Source of the DNA: Paenalicyclobacillus macrosporangiidus
GTDB taxonomy: Bacteria; Bacillota; Bacilli; Alicyclobacillales; Alicyclobacillaceae
Direction of reading: 5' to 3'
DNA: 49,708 bases
Assembly: GCF_900116805.1 (NCBI RefSeq)
Contig: NZ_FPBV01000024.1
Span: forward strand, 1 to 49,708
The position numbers and the translations under genes are program-made. Below the pieces are notes generated by a model that made no database searches, was not told the DNA's origin, and saw nothing but the letters and a program-made list of their open reading frames with translations. The first letter of the stretch is position 1. The number at the start of each line of letters is the position of its first letter. Of the stretch, positions 17,201-24,001 are shown piece by piece.

Positions 17201-18409
17201 TGGATCGGCCCGGCTCTCCTGCGGCACCGGGACGGCGGGCCCTTGCGCCGATTGGCGGAAGAGGCGGGGATGGCGGCCGCTTGGCATCCCGGCCCGGTGT
17301 ACGATCACCCGGCTGGCTTCACGGTCACCCTGTGGAACACGGCGGCCGGACGCCGGTTGCCGTGGCCGTCCGCCGGGGTGGCGGAGACCGCGGCGGAACC
17401 GGCGGGCGGCTGTCCGTTCCGGCCGGAGGTGTTCGCCAGCGGCGACACGGCGCGGATCCGGGCGCACCTGGCGGAGTTGGCGCAGTTGACGGAACCGGCC
17501 GGCCTTCCCGGGCAGGGGAACGTTGGGCAGAGGGACGGGCAGACGGCGCTCGCGCAGCAGGCGGCGGCTGCGGAAGACGCGGCCTCCTCCGGCGCGCTTT
17601 CCTCCGAGCCATGGCCGGACGGTTTGACGCTTTGGAAGCCCGATGTGGCGCGGACACCCCTTCCGGGGAAGGTGTCGGCGACCGATCTGCGCCGCATATG
17701 GGCCCATCACCTGCGGCGGACGGATCCGCAGGGCGTCCCGGAGGCAGCCGTCCACCCGTCGGCCGCCGCGCATCTGCTCGACGATCCCGCGTTCCACAGG
17801 CCGGACGCCGTCACCCCACGGGAGCGCGGGGTGCTGTTCCACGCGCTGATGCAGCGGCTCGACTTCGCTGCGGAACCGAGCCGGCGCGTGGTGGAGGCGG
17901 CGCTGGACGAGATGGTGCGCACCGGCATCCTCACGGAACGGGAACGGGATCCGGCCTTGGTGGAGGATGCTTGGGCGTTCCTCGCCTCGCCGCTCGGCCG
18001 CCGCTTGGCGCGGGCGCGGCGGGTGTGGCGGGAGCAGCCGTTCTTCTACCGGATCCCGGTGTCCGAACCCGCGCCAGCCGGGGGGCGGCTCGGGCCTGCG
18101 GATTCGGCGGACAGCCGGTTTGTCGTGGTGCAGGGCGTCATCGACTGCCTCGCCGAAGAGGAGGATGGGTGGTTGATCATCGATTACAAGACGGACCGCA
18201 TCGGGGCGCGTGCCTTGGAAGCGCAGGCGCGGGAGTACGAAGCGCAGGTGGCGGCGTACGTGGAAGCGGTGCGCACGGCACTCGGGGACGGGCGCGTGGA
18301 GGCGTACCTGTACTTCGTCCACCCGAGGGCGGCCGTGCAGGTGGACGGGGTGCCGCTGCGCCGTGTGATTGACGCGCTGGTGCAAACGCCGGGCACGCCG
18401 GAGGGGTGA
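14258..18409 (+). CDS. addA: ATP-dependent helicase/nuclease subunit A
   Basis: The 1383-aa UvrD-like helicase and RecB-family nuclease forms AddAB with the upstream product. Visible motifs are Walker A SAGAGSGKTS at about residues 39-48, EIFVDEYQDTSPIQD (motif II) near 411, GDVKQSIYRFRMAEP (motif III), HQSKGLEYPVVF (motif V), ARVLYVAMTRARERL (motif VI), and a C-terminal nuclease VQGVIDCL...LIIDYKTDRI near 1306. An acidic Gly/Glu/Ser-rich insertion lies at about residues 532-598, between helicase subdomains, making it longer than Bacillus AddA (about 1230 aa). The GTG start overlaps the addB stop (GTGA), so translation is coupled. Confidence 0.97.
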   Translation: MSSPRETCGTDPQLEARWSARQREAILTRGQNVLVSAGAGSGKTSVLVERVVQRVTWPGALDLDRLLMVTFTEAAAAEMRHRIAGRLEALAKEAAARGDAAAVRQAHRQLNLLDRAQISTLHSFCMEVVRRNFLTLGLEPAFDILPEDERTPLRARVFEELVEAWLSGGRAEEVRCVARILCADDLEGLWPLVDRLDTFAQSQPNPADWLGAVRRMYEEADAVETARWPWTPAFLQWAARQVEEAAEMFSEALRMTTGWPELEAYGRDLAHARALAGEAAGRLGSWAGVPEAVRCLGAIFSGKRVSAPNRPEFKAVKDLRTKGRNRIQAVLDILSRGEAGLRADVARLAPAVTALVDLTAAFADHYDAAKRRRGVLDFSDLEQFAHRVLRDPATGEARRLQAQYAEIFVDEYQDTSPIQDAIVTAIARPHGNVFVVGDVKQSIYRFRMAEPQLFLERYRGQAGGRVIDLTDNYRSRAEVVDAVNFFFSQFFSPPFGGIDYGDGGAMNAAAPYPADGGEGTLAGPVEVHLVERQDAAQADGSAGGSQGEEHGAPEADLSDRSLPGAGEGEGEAGDESAEETGGEGDLEAMMEELSHLEKEALVVARRIQELLGRVPGCAAAEVWDRDEGRYRPLRCRDIVVLLRAARVKVNVFLEVFAQAGIPAYGATSVGFYGALEVQWLLAALTVIDNPRHDLDFVTLLRSPIGGFQDDELARIRLLGRGMFYDAWRRAAAGRVEAWAEVADTGAAGWQERLVAKVRAFHDRLSEWRALARRATAEAVLRRILEDTGFLAFVSGMPGGPGRRANVEALLGKARAYDRRYPDGVFGFIRRAKEALERDVDEGEARTLGESEDVVRVMTIHQSKGLEYPVVFVADLGKQFRVDTNLPLHRTLGVGPVMVDVDTEQRWLTLPSIAIQELELTQTLAEEARVLYVAMTRARERLILVGSGKDLAKQAARWVPLAQSDAMALPLYGMLRAKSYLDWIGPALLRHRDGGPLRRLAEEAGMAAAWHPGPVYDHPAGFTVTLWNTAAGRRLPWPSAGVAETAAEPAGGCPFRPEVFASGDTARIRAHLAELAQLTEPAGLPGQGNVGQRDGQTALAQQAAAAEDAASSGALSSEPWPDGLTLWKPDVARTPLPGKVSATDLRRIWAHHLRRTDPQGVPEAAVHPSAAAHLLDDPAFHRPDAVTPRERGVLFHALMQRLDFAAEPSRRVVEAALDEMVRTGILTERERDPALVEDAWAFLASPLGRRLARARRVWREQPFFYRIPVSEPAPAGGRLGPADSADSRFVVVQGVIDCLAEEEDGWLIIDYKTDRIGARALEAQAREYEAQVAAYVEAVRTALGDGRVEAYLYFVHPRAAVQVDGVPLRRVIDALVQTPGTPEG

Positions 18410-18509
18410 CCGGTGGGCGTGGCCTGTGGATGGTCCTCCCCATCCGGGCATGGATTCTGCATCCCGTCGGCCACGACAAAACTCGACAAAAAATGAGGGA
18501 ACGGTCCGC

Positions 18510-18540
18510 AACCCGGCGAGAATTCGCGTCTCGCCGGGTT
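18510..18540 (+). terminator. Hairpin terminator after addA
   Basis: AACCCGGCGAGA, a 7-nt loop and TCTCGCCGGGTT form a perfect 12-bp stem about 100 bp after the addA stop. Only a short T-containing tail (GTTCG) follows, so efficiency may rely on stem strength. Confidence 0.7.
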
Positions 18541-18621
18541 GTTCGCCGCCAATTGCGGGATTTCGGGCAAATCGGCGCCATGTGAACGGATTTTCGAATT
18601 CCTTCGTCCTTCGAAAGAGCG

Positions 18622-18641
18622 TAGAATCTAGGACATCCTAG
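18622..18641 (+). promoter_or_regulatory. Putative -10 box and operator palindrome before the MFS exporter
   Basis: TAGAAT at 18622-18627 is immediately followed by the perfect palindrome CTAGGA-CA-TCCTAG (18628-18641). The palindrome covers the expected transcription start, a typical repressor position. A weak -35 (TTCCTT) is 17 bp upstream of TAGAAT. No regulator gene is adjacent. Confidence 0.5.
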
Positions 18642-18660
18642 GCGGAATTCGGAGGCGGCG

Positions 18661-19887
18661 ATGGAGACCTGGCAACGAAATCTGTGGCTGTTGTGGTTCG
18701 GCGTCCTGGTGACGTCGGCCAGTTTTTCGATGGTGGTTCCGTTTTTGCCCTTGTTTCTCTTGAAGATTGGCGTCAATCAGCACACGGAGCTGTGGTCCGG
18801 GCTCCTGTACAGCATCACCTTCCTGACCGGTGCGCTGGTCTCCCCCTACTGGGGGTCCCTGGCCGACAAGTACGGCCGGAAGCCGATGATCCTGCGAGCC
18901 GGTTTTTCTCTTTGCATCCTGTACATCCTCACTGCGTTGGTGAGCAATCCGTACGAGTTGTTGATCCTGCGCGCGCTGCAGGGGGCTCTGGCGGGATACG
19001 TGCCGGGGGCCATCGCGCTGGTGGCGACGAACACGCCGGAGGCGCGGGTGGGGTACGCGCTCGCCCTGATGTCGACGGGCAACGCGGTGGGCGGCATCCT
19101 CGGGCCGCTGTTGGGCGGCGGGATCGCCCGGTGGTTCGGCAATCGGGTGGCGTTCGCGAGCGCGGGCGTGCTGGTGCTCTTGGCGACCCTGCTGGTTCTG
19201 TTCTTCGTCACGGAGGAAAAGTTCGTCCCAAGCAAGACGCGCAGCTCCGTCATCGAGGCGCTGCGCTTGGCAGCCGCCAATCGTGCCTTTCTGATGACAC
19301 TCGGTCTGACAGTGCTGACGACGTTCTCCATCATGACGATTGAGCCGGTGTTGCCCTTGTACATCGCCCAACTGGGCGGATCCCTGCAGGACGCCTCGCT
19401 GTTGGCGGGCATCGTGTTCTCGCTCGCCGGGGTGGCGAGCGTATTGTTCGCGCCGCGATGGGGCCGCTGGGCGGACCGAACCGGGTTCCACAAGGTGCTC
19501 CTGATTGGACTCATCGGCGGCGGGATTGGCAATCTGGCCCAGATCCCGTTTCACGACATCTGGGGCTTCTCCATCGTCCGTTTCCTGTACGGGGCGTTCT
19601 TCTGCGCGGTTTTCCCGGCGCTCAACGGTCTGGTGGTCTCCACCACGGAACCGGAGTTTCGCGGCCGGGCGTTCGGGCTCAACCAGACCGCCAACCAGGT
19701 GGGGAACATGGTCGGGCCGCTGGTGGGCGGAGCCATCGGCGGTGCGTTCGGGCCGCACAGTGTGTTCCTTGTCACCGGTCTGCTGCTGCTGGTGACGAGC
19801 GGCGTGGCGTTTTGGTCCAGCCGCTGGGTCCCTCGCGGCAAGCGCCCGCTGCAGAACCCGTCGGTGAGGTCTGGCACGGCCACATGA
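18661..19887 (+). CDS. MFS drug-type exporter (DHA1 family)
   Basis: The 408-aa, 12-helix major facilitator has motif A in the first loop (GSLADKYGRKPMIL) and a repeat of it after helix 8 (APRWGRWADRTG). The pattern RALQGALAGYVPGAIALVA in helix 4 and GNAVGGILGPLLGGGIA in helix 5 (antiporter motif C, G-x-x-x-G-P-x-x-G-G) marks a proton-coupled exporter, as in Bacillus multidrug and tetracycline-type pumps. Substrate cannot be predicted. The ATG follows GGAGG by 5 nt. The palindrome at its promoter suggests ligand-controlled repression. Confidence 0.88.
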   Translation: METWQRNLWLLWFGVLVTSASFSMVVPFLPLFLLKIGVNQHTELWSGLLYSITFLTGALVSPYWGSLADKYGRKPMILRAGFSLCILYILTALVSNPYELLILRALQGALAGYVPGAIALVATNTPEARVGYALALMSTGNAVGGILGPLLGGGIARWFGNRVAFASAGVLVLLATLLVLFFVTEEKFVPSKTRSSVIEALRLAAANRAFLMTLGLTVLTTFSIMTIEPVLPLYIAQLGGSLQDASLLAGIVFSLAGVASVLFAPRWGRWADRTGFHKVLLIGLIGGGIGNLAQIPFHDIWGFSIVRFLYGAFFCAVFPALNGLVVSTTEPEFRGRAFGLNQTANQVGNMVGPLVGGAIGGAFGPHSVFLVTGLLLLVTSGVAFWSSRWVPRGKRPLQNPSVRSGTAT

Positions 19888-19998
19888 CGGGGCGCGGCCG
19901 GCGGGAAGGTGTTGCGTGGCGAACCGGGGAGGAGAGGAGGAGGGGGCGTGGAAGCGCCCTCTCCCGGCGTGACCAGGCATCCACGGGATGGAGCGCAG

Positions 19999-21504
19999 TC
20001 ACGCGATGTTCGGTTGTTGAGCCCGGCTTTGCTCGCTCCGGCCGCCGAACAGGGACTTCATCACGGCGTTGGTGCGCTGGCGCGCCCTGCCGATGAACAG
20101 CGGCGTCAGCACCGCGATGACGGCGAGATTGACCAACAGCCCCCAAAATCCCTCGTAGGCGCCGTGGGCATTGTGGCTGGCGTACAGGTAGAACACCGTC
20201 GCCAGGCCGGCCAGAAGGCCGCCCGTCACCGCTTCCTTTGGCAGGTTGCGCACGTACAGGCTCAAGACGACTGCCGGGAAGGTCTGGACGATGCCCGAGA
20301 CGCCCATCAACTGCAACGACACGAGAGCGGTCGGGAACGCCAGACCGAACAGCAGCGCGAGGCCGATGACCACGAACACCATCGAACGCGTCACCAGTGT
20401 CAGCCGTTTCGGGCTGGCGTCCGGCTGGATCCAGTCGCGGTAGATGTTGTTCGCGAACAGGTTGCTGGCACCGATGGCCATGATGGAGCAAGGCACCAGC
20501 GACGCCAGGGCGATGGTCGCGTAGGCGAGGCCCTGGGTGAAGCCGCCGTACGAGTCGTGGATGAGCGTCAGGAACGCCAGGCGCGGATTGGTCCCCTGCG
20601 GGACGACCATGAAGGCCAGGATCCCGAGAAAGGTGACCAGCATGAGGACGATGTTGTAGAGCGGCAGGACGATGGCATTCTTCTTCAGGATGTCCGCGCT
20701 CTTCGAGCTGAACGTCCCCGTCGCCGTATGAGGCCACATGAACAGCGCCATGGCGGAGATGAGGGCCGCGGTGGAGAACCACAGGATCCCCTTCGGACCC
20801 GAGGCCGGCAGGACGAGCAGCTTCGGATGCTGCGTCGCGACCGCCAGCACCATCTGGCCCCAGCCACCGAAGTGGAGGATGGGCAGGGAGACGACGAGGA
20901 ACAGCATCACGACCCAGACCAGGATGTCCTTGATGATGGCGGTGTACGTCGGCGCCTTGAGGCCGCTGAAGAACGTGTACAGCGCCACGAGAAGGAACGA
21001 CACGATGACAATCAGTTTGACGTTGACCAACCCCGCGCCCGCCACCTGCAGGGTGTCGAGGATGCCGCTCAGCTGCAGATCGATGTACGGGATGAGCATG
21101 AGCACGCCGGTGATGGCCACCAAGAAGGACAGCAGCTTGCTGTCGAATCGGCCGCCCACGTAATCGGCCAGGGTCATGTAGCCGTGTTCTTTGGCCACCC
21201 GCCATAATTTCGGCAGGAAGAAATACGCCATCGGATAGGCGAGCACCACGTACGGTGTCGCGAAGAAGGCGATGCTCCCGCCGCTGTACGCGGAACTGGT
21301 CAACCCGAGGAACGTGTACGCCGTGTAGACGTCGGCGCCCACGAGGAACCACACGAACAGGCTGCCGAGGCGCCGGCCGCCGACGGACCACTCCTCCACG
21401 GAGCTGCGCGCCTCTTTGTCGCGTCCCGCCAGAAAGCCGATGAGCACCACGGCGAGGACGATCCCGGCGGTGACTGCGAAAGCCAGCGCATTTCCGTGCA
21501 TCAT
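19999..21504 (-). CDS. Sodium:solute symporter (SSS family)
   Basis: The 501-aa membrane protein has about 13 hydrophobic helices and SSS family features: WSVGGRRLGSLFVWFLVGADVYTAYTFLGLTSSAY at the first helices, an unwound GGS region, and MWPHTATGTFSSKSADILKKN plus SLVPCSIMAIGASNLFANNIYRDW in the core. It resembles B. subtilis YhjB, whose partner YhjC is a small DUF3311 protein, and the same pairing occurs here. The substrate is probably an organic acid or similar metabolite, but is not readable from sequence. The ATG at 21504 has AGGAGG 7 nt upstream and overlaps the DUF3311 stop by 4 nt. Confidence 0.9.
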   Translation of the reverse strand: MMHGNALAFAVTAGIVLAVVLIGFLAGRDKEARSSVEEWSVGGRRLGSLFVWFLVGADVYTAYTFLGLTSSAYSGGSIAFFATPYVVLAYPMAYFFLPKLWRVAKEHGYMTLADYVGGRFDSKLLSFLVAITGVLMLIPYIDLQLSGILDTLQVAGAGLVNVKLIVIVSFLLVALYTFFSGLKAPTYTAIIKDILVWVVMLFLVVSLPILHFGGWGQMVLAVATQHPKLLVLPASGPKGILWFSTAALISAMALFMWPHTATGTFSSKSADILKKNAIVLPLYNIVLMLVTFLGILAFMVVPQGTNPRLAFLTLIHDSYGGFTQGLAYATIALASLVPCSIMAIGASNLFANNIYRDWIQPDASPKRLTLVTRSMVFVVIGLALLFGLAFPTALVSLQLMGVSGIVQTFPAVVLSLYVRNLPKEAVTGGLLAGLATVFYLYASHNAHGAYEGFWGLLVNLAVIAVLTPLFIGRARQRTNAVMKSLFGGRSEQSRAQQPNIA

Positions 21505-21698
21505 GCCTGTTCCTCCTTTCTCAGCACCCAGTGGATGGCGAGGGTAAACAGCGGCGTGAGCAGCATCCAGATGAGGAGCCAGAAATGCAAGAGCGGGAAG
21601 CCCAGCACCATCGGATGAATCCGGTTCACCCAAGGCAGCGCCACCAACTGTGCGAGAAACGGGACGATGAACAAAATCCAGACGGCAAATCGGCGCAA
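21501..21698 (-). CDS. DUF3311 small membrane protein (symporter partner)
   Basis: The 65-aa protein has two hydrophobic helices (FAVWILFIVPFLAQLVALPWV and a second ending HFWLLIWMLLTPLFTLAIHWVL), matching DUF3311, a family found next to SSS symporters. Its stop codon overlaps the symporter ATG (ATGA). I chose the TTG at 21698 because GGGAGG lies 8 nt upstream; an earlier TTG at 21725 has no ribosome site. It probably assists assembly or function of the symporter, by analogy with yhjC-yhjB and panF-yhdT type pairs. Confidence 0.8.
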   Translation of the reverse strand: MRRFAVWILFIVPFLAQLVALPWVNRIHPMVLGFPLLHFWLLIWMLLTPLFTLAIHWVLRKEEQA

Positions 21699-21752
21699 GC
21701 CGTCTTCCTCCCTTCCCAATCCCAATCTGACGGTGTAAACGATTGCAACCGG

Positions 21753-21790
21753 ATTGTACGAGGATACACTTTTGAAATCAAATAAAAGTG
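21753..21790 (-). promoter_or_regulatory. Promoter of the DUF3311-symporter operon with inverted repeat
   Basis: On the minus strand TTGATT, 17 bp, TACAAT gives a good sigma-A promoter (21753-21781). An inverted repeat CACTTTT...AAAAGTG (21767-21773 and 21784-21790) spans the -35 box and could be an operator. Confidence 0.65.
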
Positions 21791-21817
21791 GATTAGAAAG
21801 GTAAAAAATTTACAGAC

Positions 21818-22249
21818 TCAATCCCGATCCGGGAGCGGTTCCGGGGACCATTGGGGGAGTTGCGCGGCGATGGCGGGATCGGTGATGCGAATGTCAACCC
21901 GGGGCAAATGCAGGGCCTCCACCTGGGCCGGACTGACCTGCATCGGGCGCCAATCCACGGGCACCTGTGCGAACACCGCGTCGATGTCGTCCATCAGCCG
22001 GCCGACGTCGATGGATTCGTACTCGGGCCGCAACGGAGTGAGGTACGTGCGGGCACGCTGCCACATCCGCCACGCGCCGCGGACGTTTCCGTTTTCCAAG
22101 TGATAGAGGCACACCGCTGTCTGAATCAGGCCTTTGAGCCCGACGGGGCGGCCGCTGTCGAGCCAAAGGGATTCACCGTACTCGTGGCATTCGAAATAAT
22201 CGCGCGTGATGTTGAAACAGTAGAGGTAGGACATCAGGCGAGCGTCCAT
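21818..22249 (-). CDS. DUF309 domain protein
   Basis: The 143-aa helical protein carries the DUF309 signature around residues 18-30 (DYFECHEYGESLWL) and the following helix GLKGLIQTAVCLYHLENGNVRGAWRMWQRAR, also typical. The family (for example B. subtilis YpuF) has no established biochemical role. The C-terminal 45 residues are Pro-rich. The ATG at 22249 follows GAGGTGA by 5 nt; longer in-frame extensions lack a ribosome site. It is monocistronic, lying between the symporter promoter and the 22250-22522 gap. Confidence 0.85.
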   Translation of the reverse strand: MDARLMSYLYCFNITRDYFECHEYGESLWLDSGRPVGLKGLIQTAVCLYHLENGNVRGAWRMWQRARTYLTPLRPEYESIDVGRLMDDIDAVFAQVPVDWRPMQVSPAQVEALHLPRVDIRITDPAIAAQLPQWSPEPLPDRD

Positions 22250-22522
22250 GGGTTCACCTCGGGACAACGGGGAGTGCGTGGAAGCCACACGGCGATTCGG
22301 TTCGGGCACGGTCCACGACGACCCGGTGGTGTATACTGGGGTCAATCGAAGCGGGTGTGCGCCCTCGGCAGAGGGAGCGGCGCGGACACCCGGGACCGCA
22401 CGCACGACCATGTTATCACGCAGGGCGGCACAGGACCAGGGCGGACATACGTTGGAACGGGCGCCATCCAGCGCCCACCCAGTGCCCATCCAGCGCGAGG
22501 AAGTAGACGGGAGGTGAACGAC

Positions 22523-22846
22523 ATGGGGGAGTGGACGTGGCTGTTCACCCGGTTTCCGCTGGCCGACATGGAACTGGTCGCGGAGCCGATGGATCCGCAG
22601 ACTGCGAATGTGCTGGTGCGCACCATCCGCCGGCTTCCCGACGACGGGAGCGGGGAGGGGCCGAAGTACGAGGTGCGCGTGGCGCCGCACAACGTGGCGC
22701 CGTTTCGCGGGGGTCCCTGGCTGCGGGCGTTCACCGAGCGGGAGTTGCAACAGCCGGGCGCCGAGATCACCCGCTTTCGGGCGGATTTGCTGGCGGAGAT
22801 CGCCCGGTGCAAGGGTCGCGCCGGCGAAGCCGGGGAGGCCCGGTGA
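22523..22846 (+). CDS. Hypothetical protein, 107 aa
   Basis: I do not recognise this protein. It has a strong GGGAGGTG ribosome site 6 nt before the ATG and a TATACT-like -10 about 190 bp upstream (22332). The sequence is soluble and mixed alpha/beta in appearance, with aromatic start GEWTWLFTRFPL, a central RYE-type strand region (KYEVRVAPHNVAPFRGGPWL) and a helical, Glu/Arg-rich C-terminus. There is no signal peptide and no cysteine pair. It ends 24 bp before the convergent ketopantoate-reductase gene. Confidence 0.7.
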   Translation: MGEWTWLFTRFPLADMELVAEPMDPQTANVLVRTIRRLPDDGSGEGPKYEVRVAPHNVAPFRGGPWLRAFTERELQQPGAEITRFRADLLAEIARCKGRAGEAGEAR

Positions 22847-22870
22847 TGCGCACCGGGCCCGGGGCGGGCG

Positions 22871-23806
22871 TCAGGCCTGCCGAAGCGGCTCGCGGGCGCC
22901 ATCCCGATGGGGATGCAGGATGGCGTACAGCGCGCGGATGGCCGGGGTGTCGATGCCGTGCCGCTCGGCCAGCTCGACGAGCACGCCCTGAATGCTTTCG
23001 ATCTCGATGGGCAACCCTTTCTCCAGATCCCGGTGCATGCTGGCGGTCATCGACGCCGGCAGGCGCTCCAACCAGCGCACCGCCTGGTCCGCCGCATCGC
23101 TCGGGACCTCGGGGCACTCCGCCCGCGCGACGGCGGCCGCTTCCGCGGCGAATTGGCGCATGAGGCGGGATGCGGGTCCGTCGTCCCGCACCGCGCCGAT
23201 GGGTTTGCGGGTGGACGCGGTGAGGCCGCTGAGGGTCGACAGGCAGATGTATTTGATCCACATGTCGACCAACACCTGTTCGCTCCGGCGGGCGATGAAC
23301 CCGCGTCCTTGCAGGGTCTCGTCGATGGCGGGCAGGTCCCGGGCATCCGTCTCTGCCAGCGGACCGTAGGTGATATCGTGCAGTTGGCTGGTGTGGATGA
23401 CGTCGCCGCTTTGATCGAGCGTCGCCTCGATGTGGCACAGGCCGCCGAGCAGCTGGCGCGGCGGCATGACGGAACGGAGCGCGTCCAGGTGCCGGATGCC
23501 GTTGAGCAGCGGCAGCACGTACGCCCCTTGCTTGGCGAGCGCTTGGACCTGAGGCAGTGCGCCTTCGAGGTGGTATTGTTTGACCGCCAGCAGGACCAGG
23601 CCCGGGTTCGCGATGTCCTCCGGGCGCACGGCCAGCTGCGGAGACAACTGAATGTCGCCATGGATGCTGCGCACACGAAGGCCCCGTTCCGCCAGTTGCT
23701 GGCGTCGCCGCTCCCGGACAAGAAATGTCACCGGAATCCCGTTCTGGGCCAGGCGCGCACCGAAGTACCCCCCGACCGCCCCCGCTCCAATCACCACCAC
23801 GTGCAT
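22871..23806 (-). CDS. panE: 2-dehydropantoate 2-reductase family protein (ketopantoate reductase)
   Basis: The 311-aa NADPH enzyme family reduces ketopantoate to pantoate for coenzyme A synthesis. The Rossmann motif VVIGAGAVGGYFGARLA is at residues 4-20, LAVKQYHLEGAL follows the cofactor site, and the catalytic-lysine helix WIKYICLSTLSGLTA and ESIQGVLVELAERHGIDTP (catalytic Glu helix) are both present. The ATG at 23806 is 8 nt after GGGAGG. panD in the same window belongs to the same pathway but is 19 kb away. Several paralogues of this family exist in Bacilli, so pantothenate function is likely but not certain. Confidence 0.85.
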   Translation of the reverse strand: MHVVVIGAGAVGGYFGARLAQNGIPVTFLVRERRRQQLAERGLRVRSIHGDIQLSPQLAVRPEDIANPGLVLLAVKQYHLEGALPQVQALAKQGAYVLPLLNGIRHLDALRSVMPPRQLLGGLCHIEATLDQSGDVIHTSQLHDITYGPLAETDARDLPAIDETLQGRGFIARRSEQVLVDMWIKYICLSTLSGLTASTRKPIGAVRDDGPASRLMRQFAAEAAAVARAECPEVPSDAADQAVRWLERLPASMTASMHRDLEKGLPIEIESIQGVLVELAERHGIDTPAIRALYAILHPHRDGAREPLRQA

Positions 23807-23924
23807 GGACGGTTCCTCCCTTAGATTTGAGATCGGAACAATTGTCGCTTGTCTGTCCATTCAGACCCCCTCATGATACCACGTTTTGACGAGCCGCATT
23901 GTTGTTCAAAAATGGGTCAAAAAG

Positions 23925-23968
23925 TATGTCAGAAATAGTGGCGACAGGCGTATATAGTATGTCATAAT
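23925..23968 (+). promoter_or_regulatory. pckA control region with two CcpN-like operators
   Basis: TATGTCAGAAA (23925-23935) and TATGTCATAAT (23958-23968) match the CcpN operator consensus as I recall it (TRTGHYATAYW) at 9 and 10 of 11 positions. Their starts are 33 bp apart, about three helical turns. The second overlaps CATAAT (23963-23968), the best -10 candidate. In B. subtilis CcpN represses pckA and gapB on glycolytic substrates. Confidence 0.6.
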
Positions 23969-24001
23969 AGGAGCCATACGGAGATGGTGAGGAGTGGTCC
24001 T

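Noticed and set aside
15005-18511. 1168-codon minus-strand frame opposite addA
   Set aside because: Antisense to an unmistakable addA; composition (Arg/His/Pro/Gln) and lack of domains mark it as a shadow.
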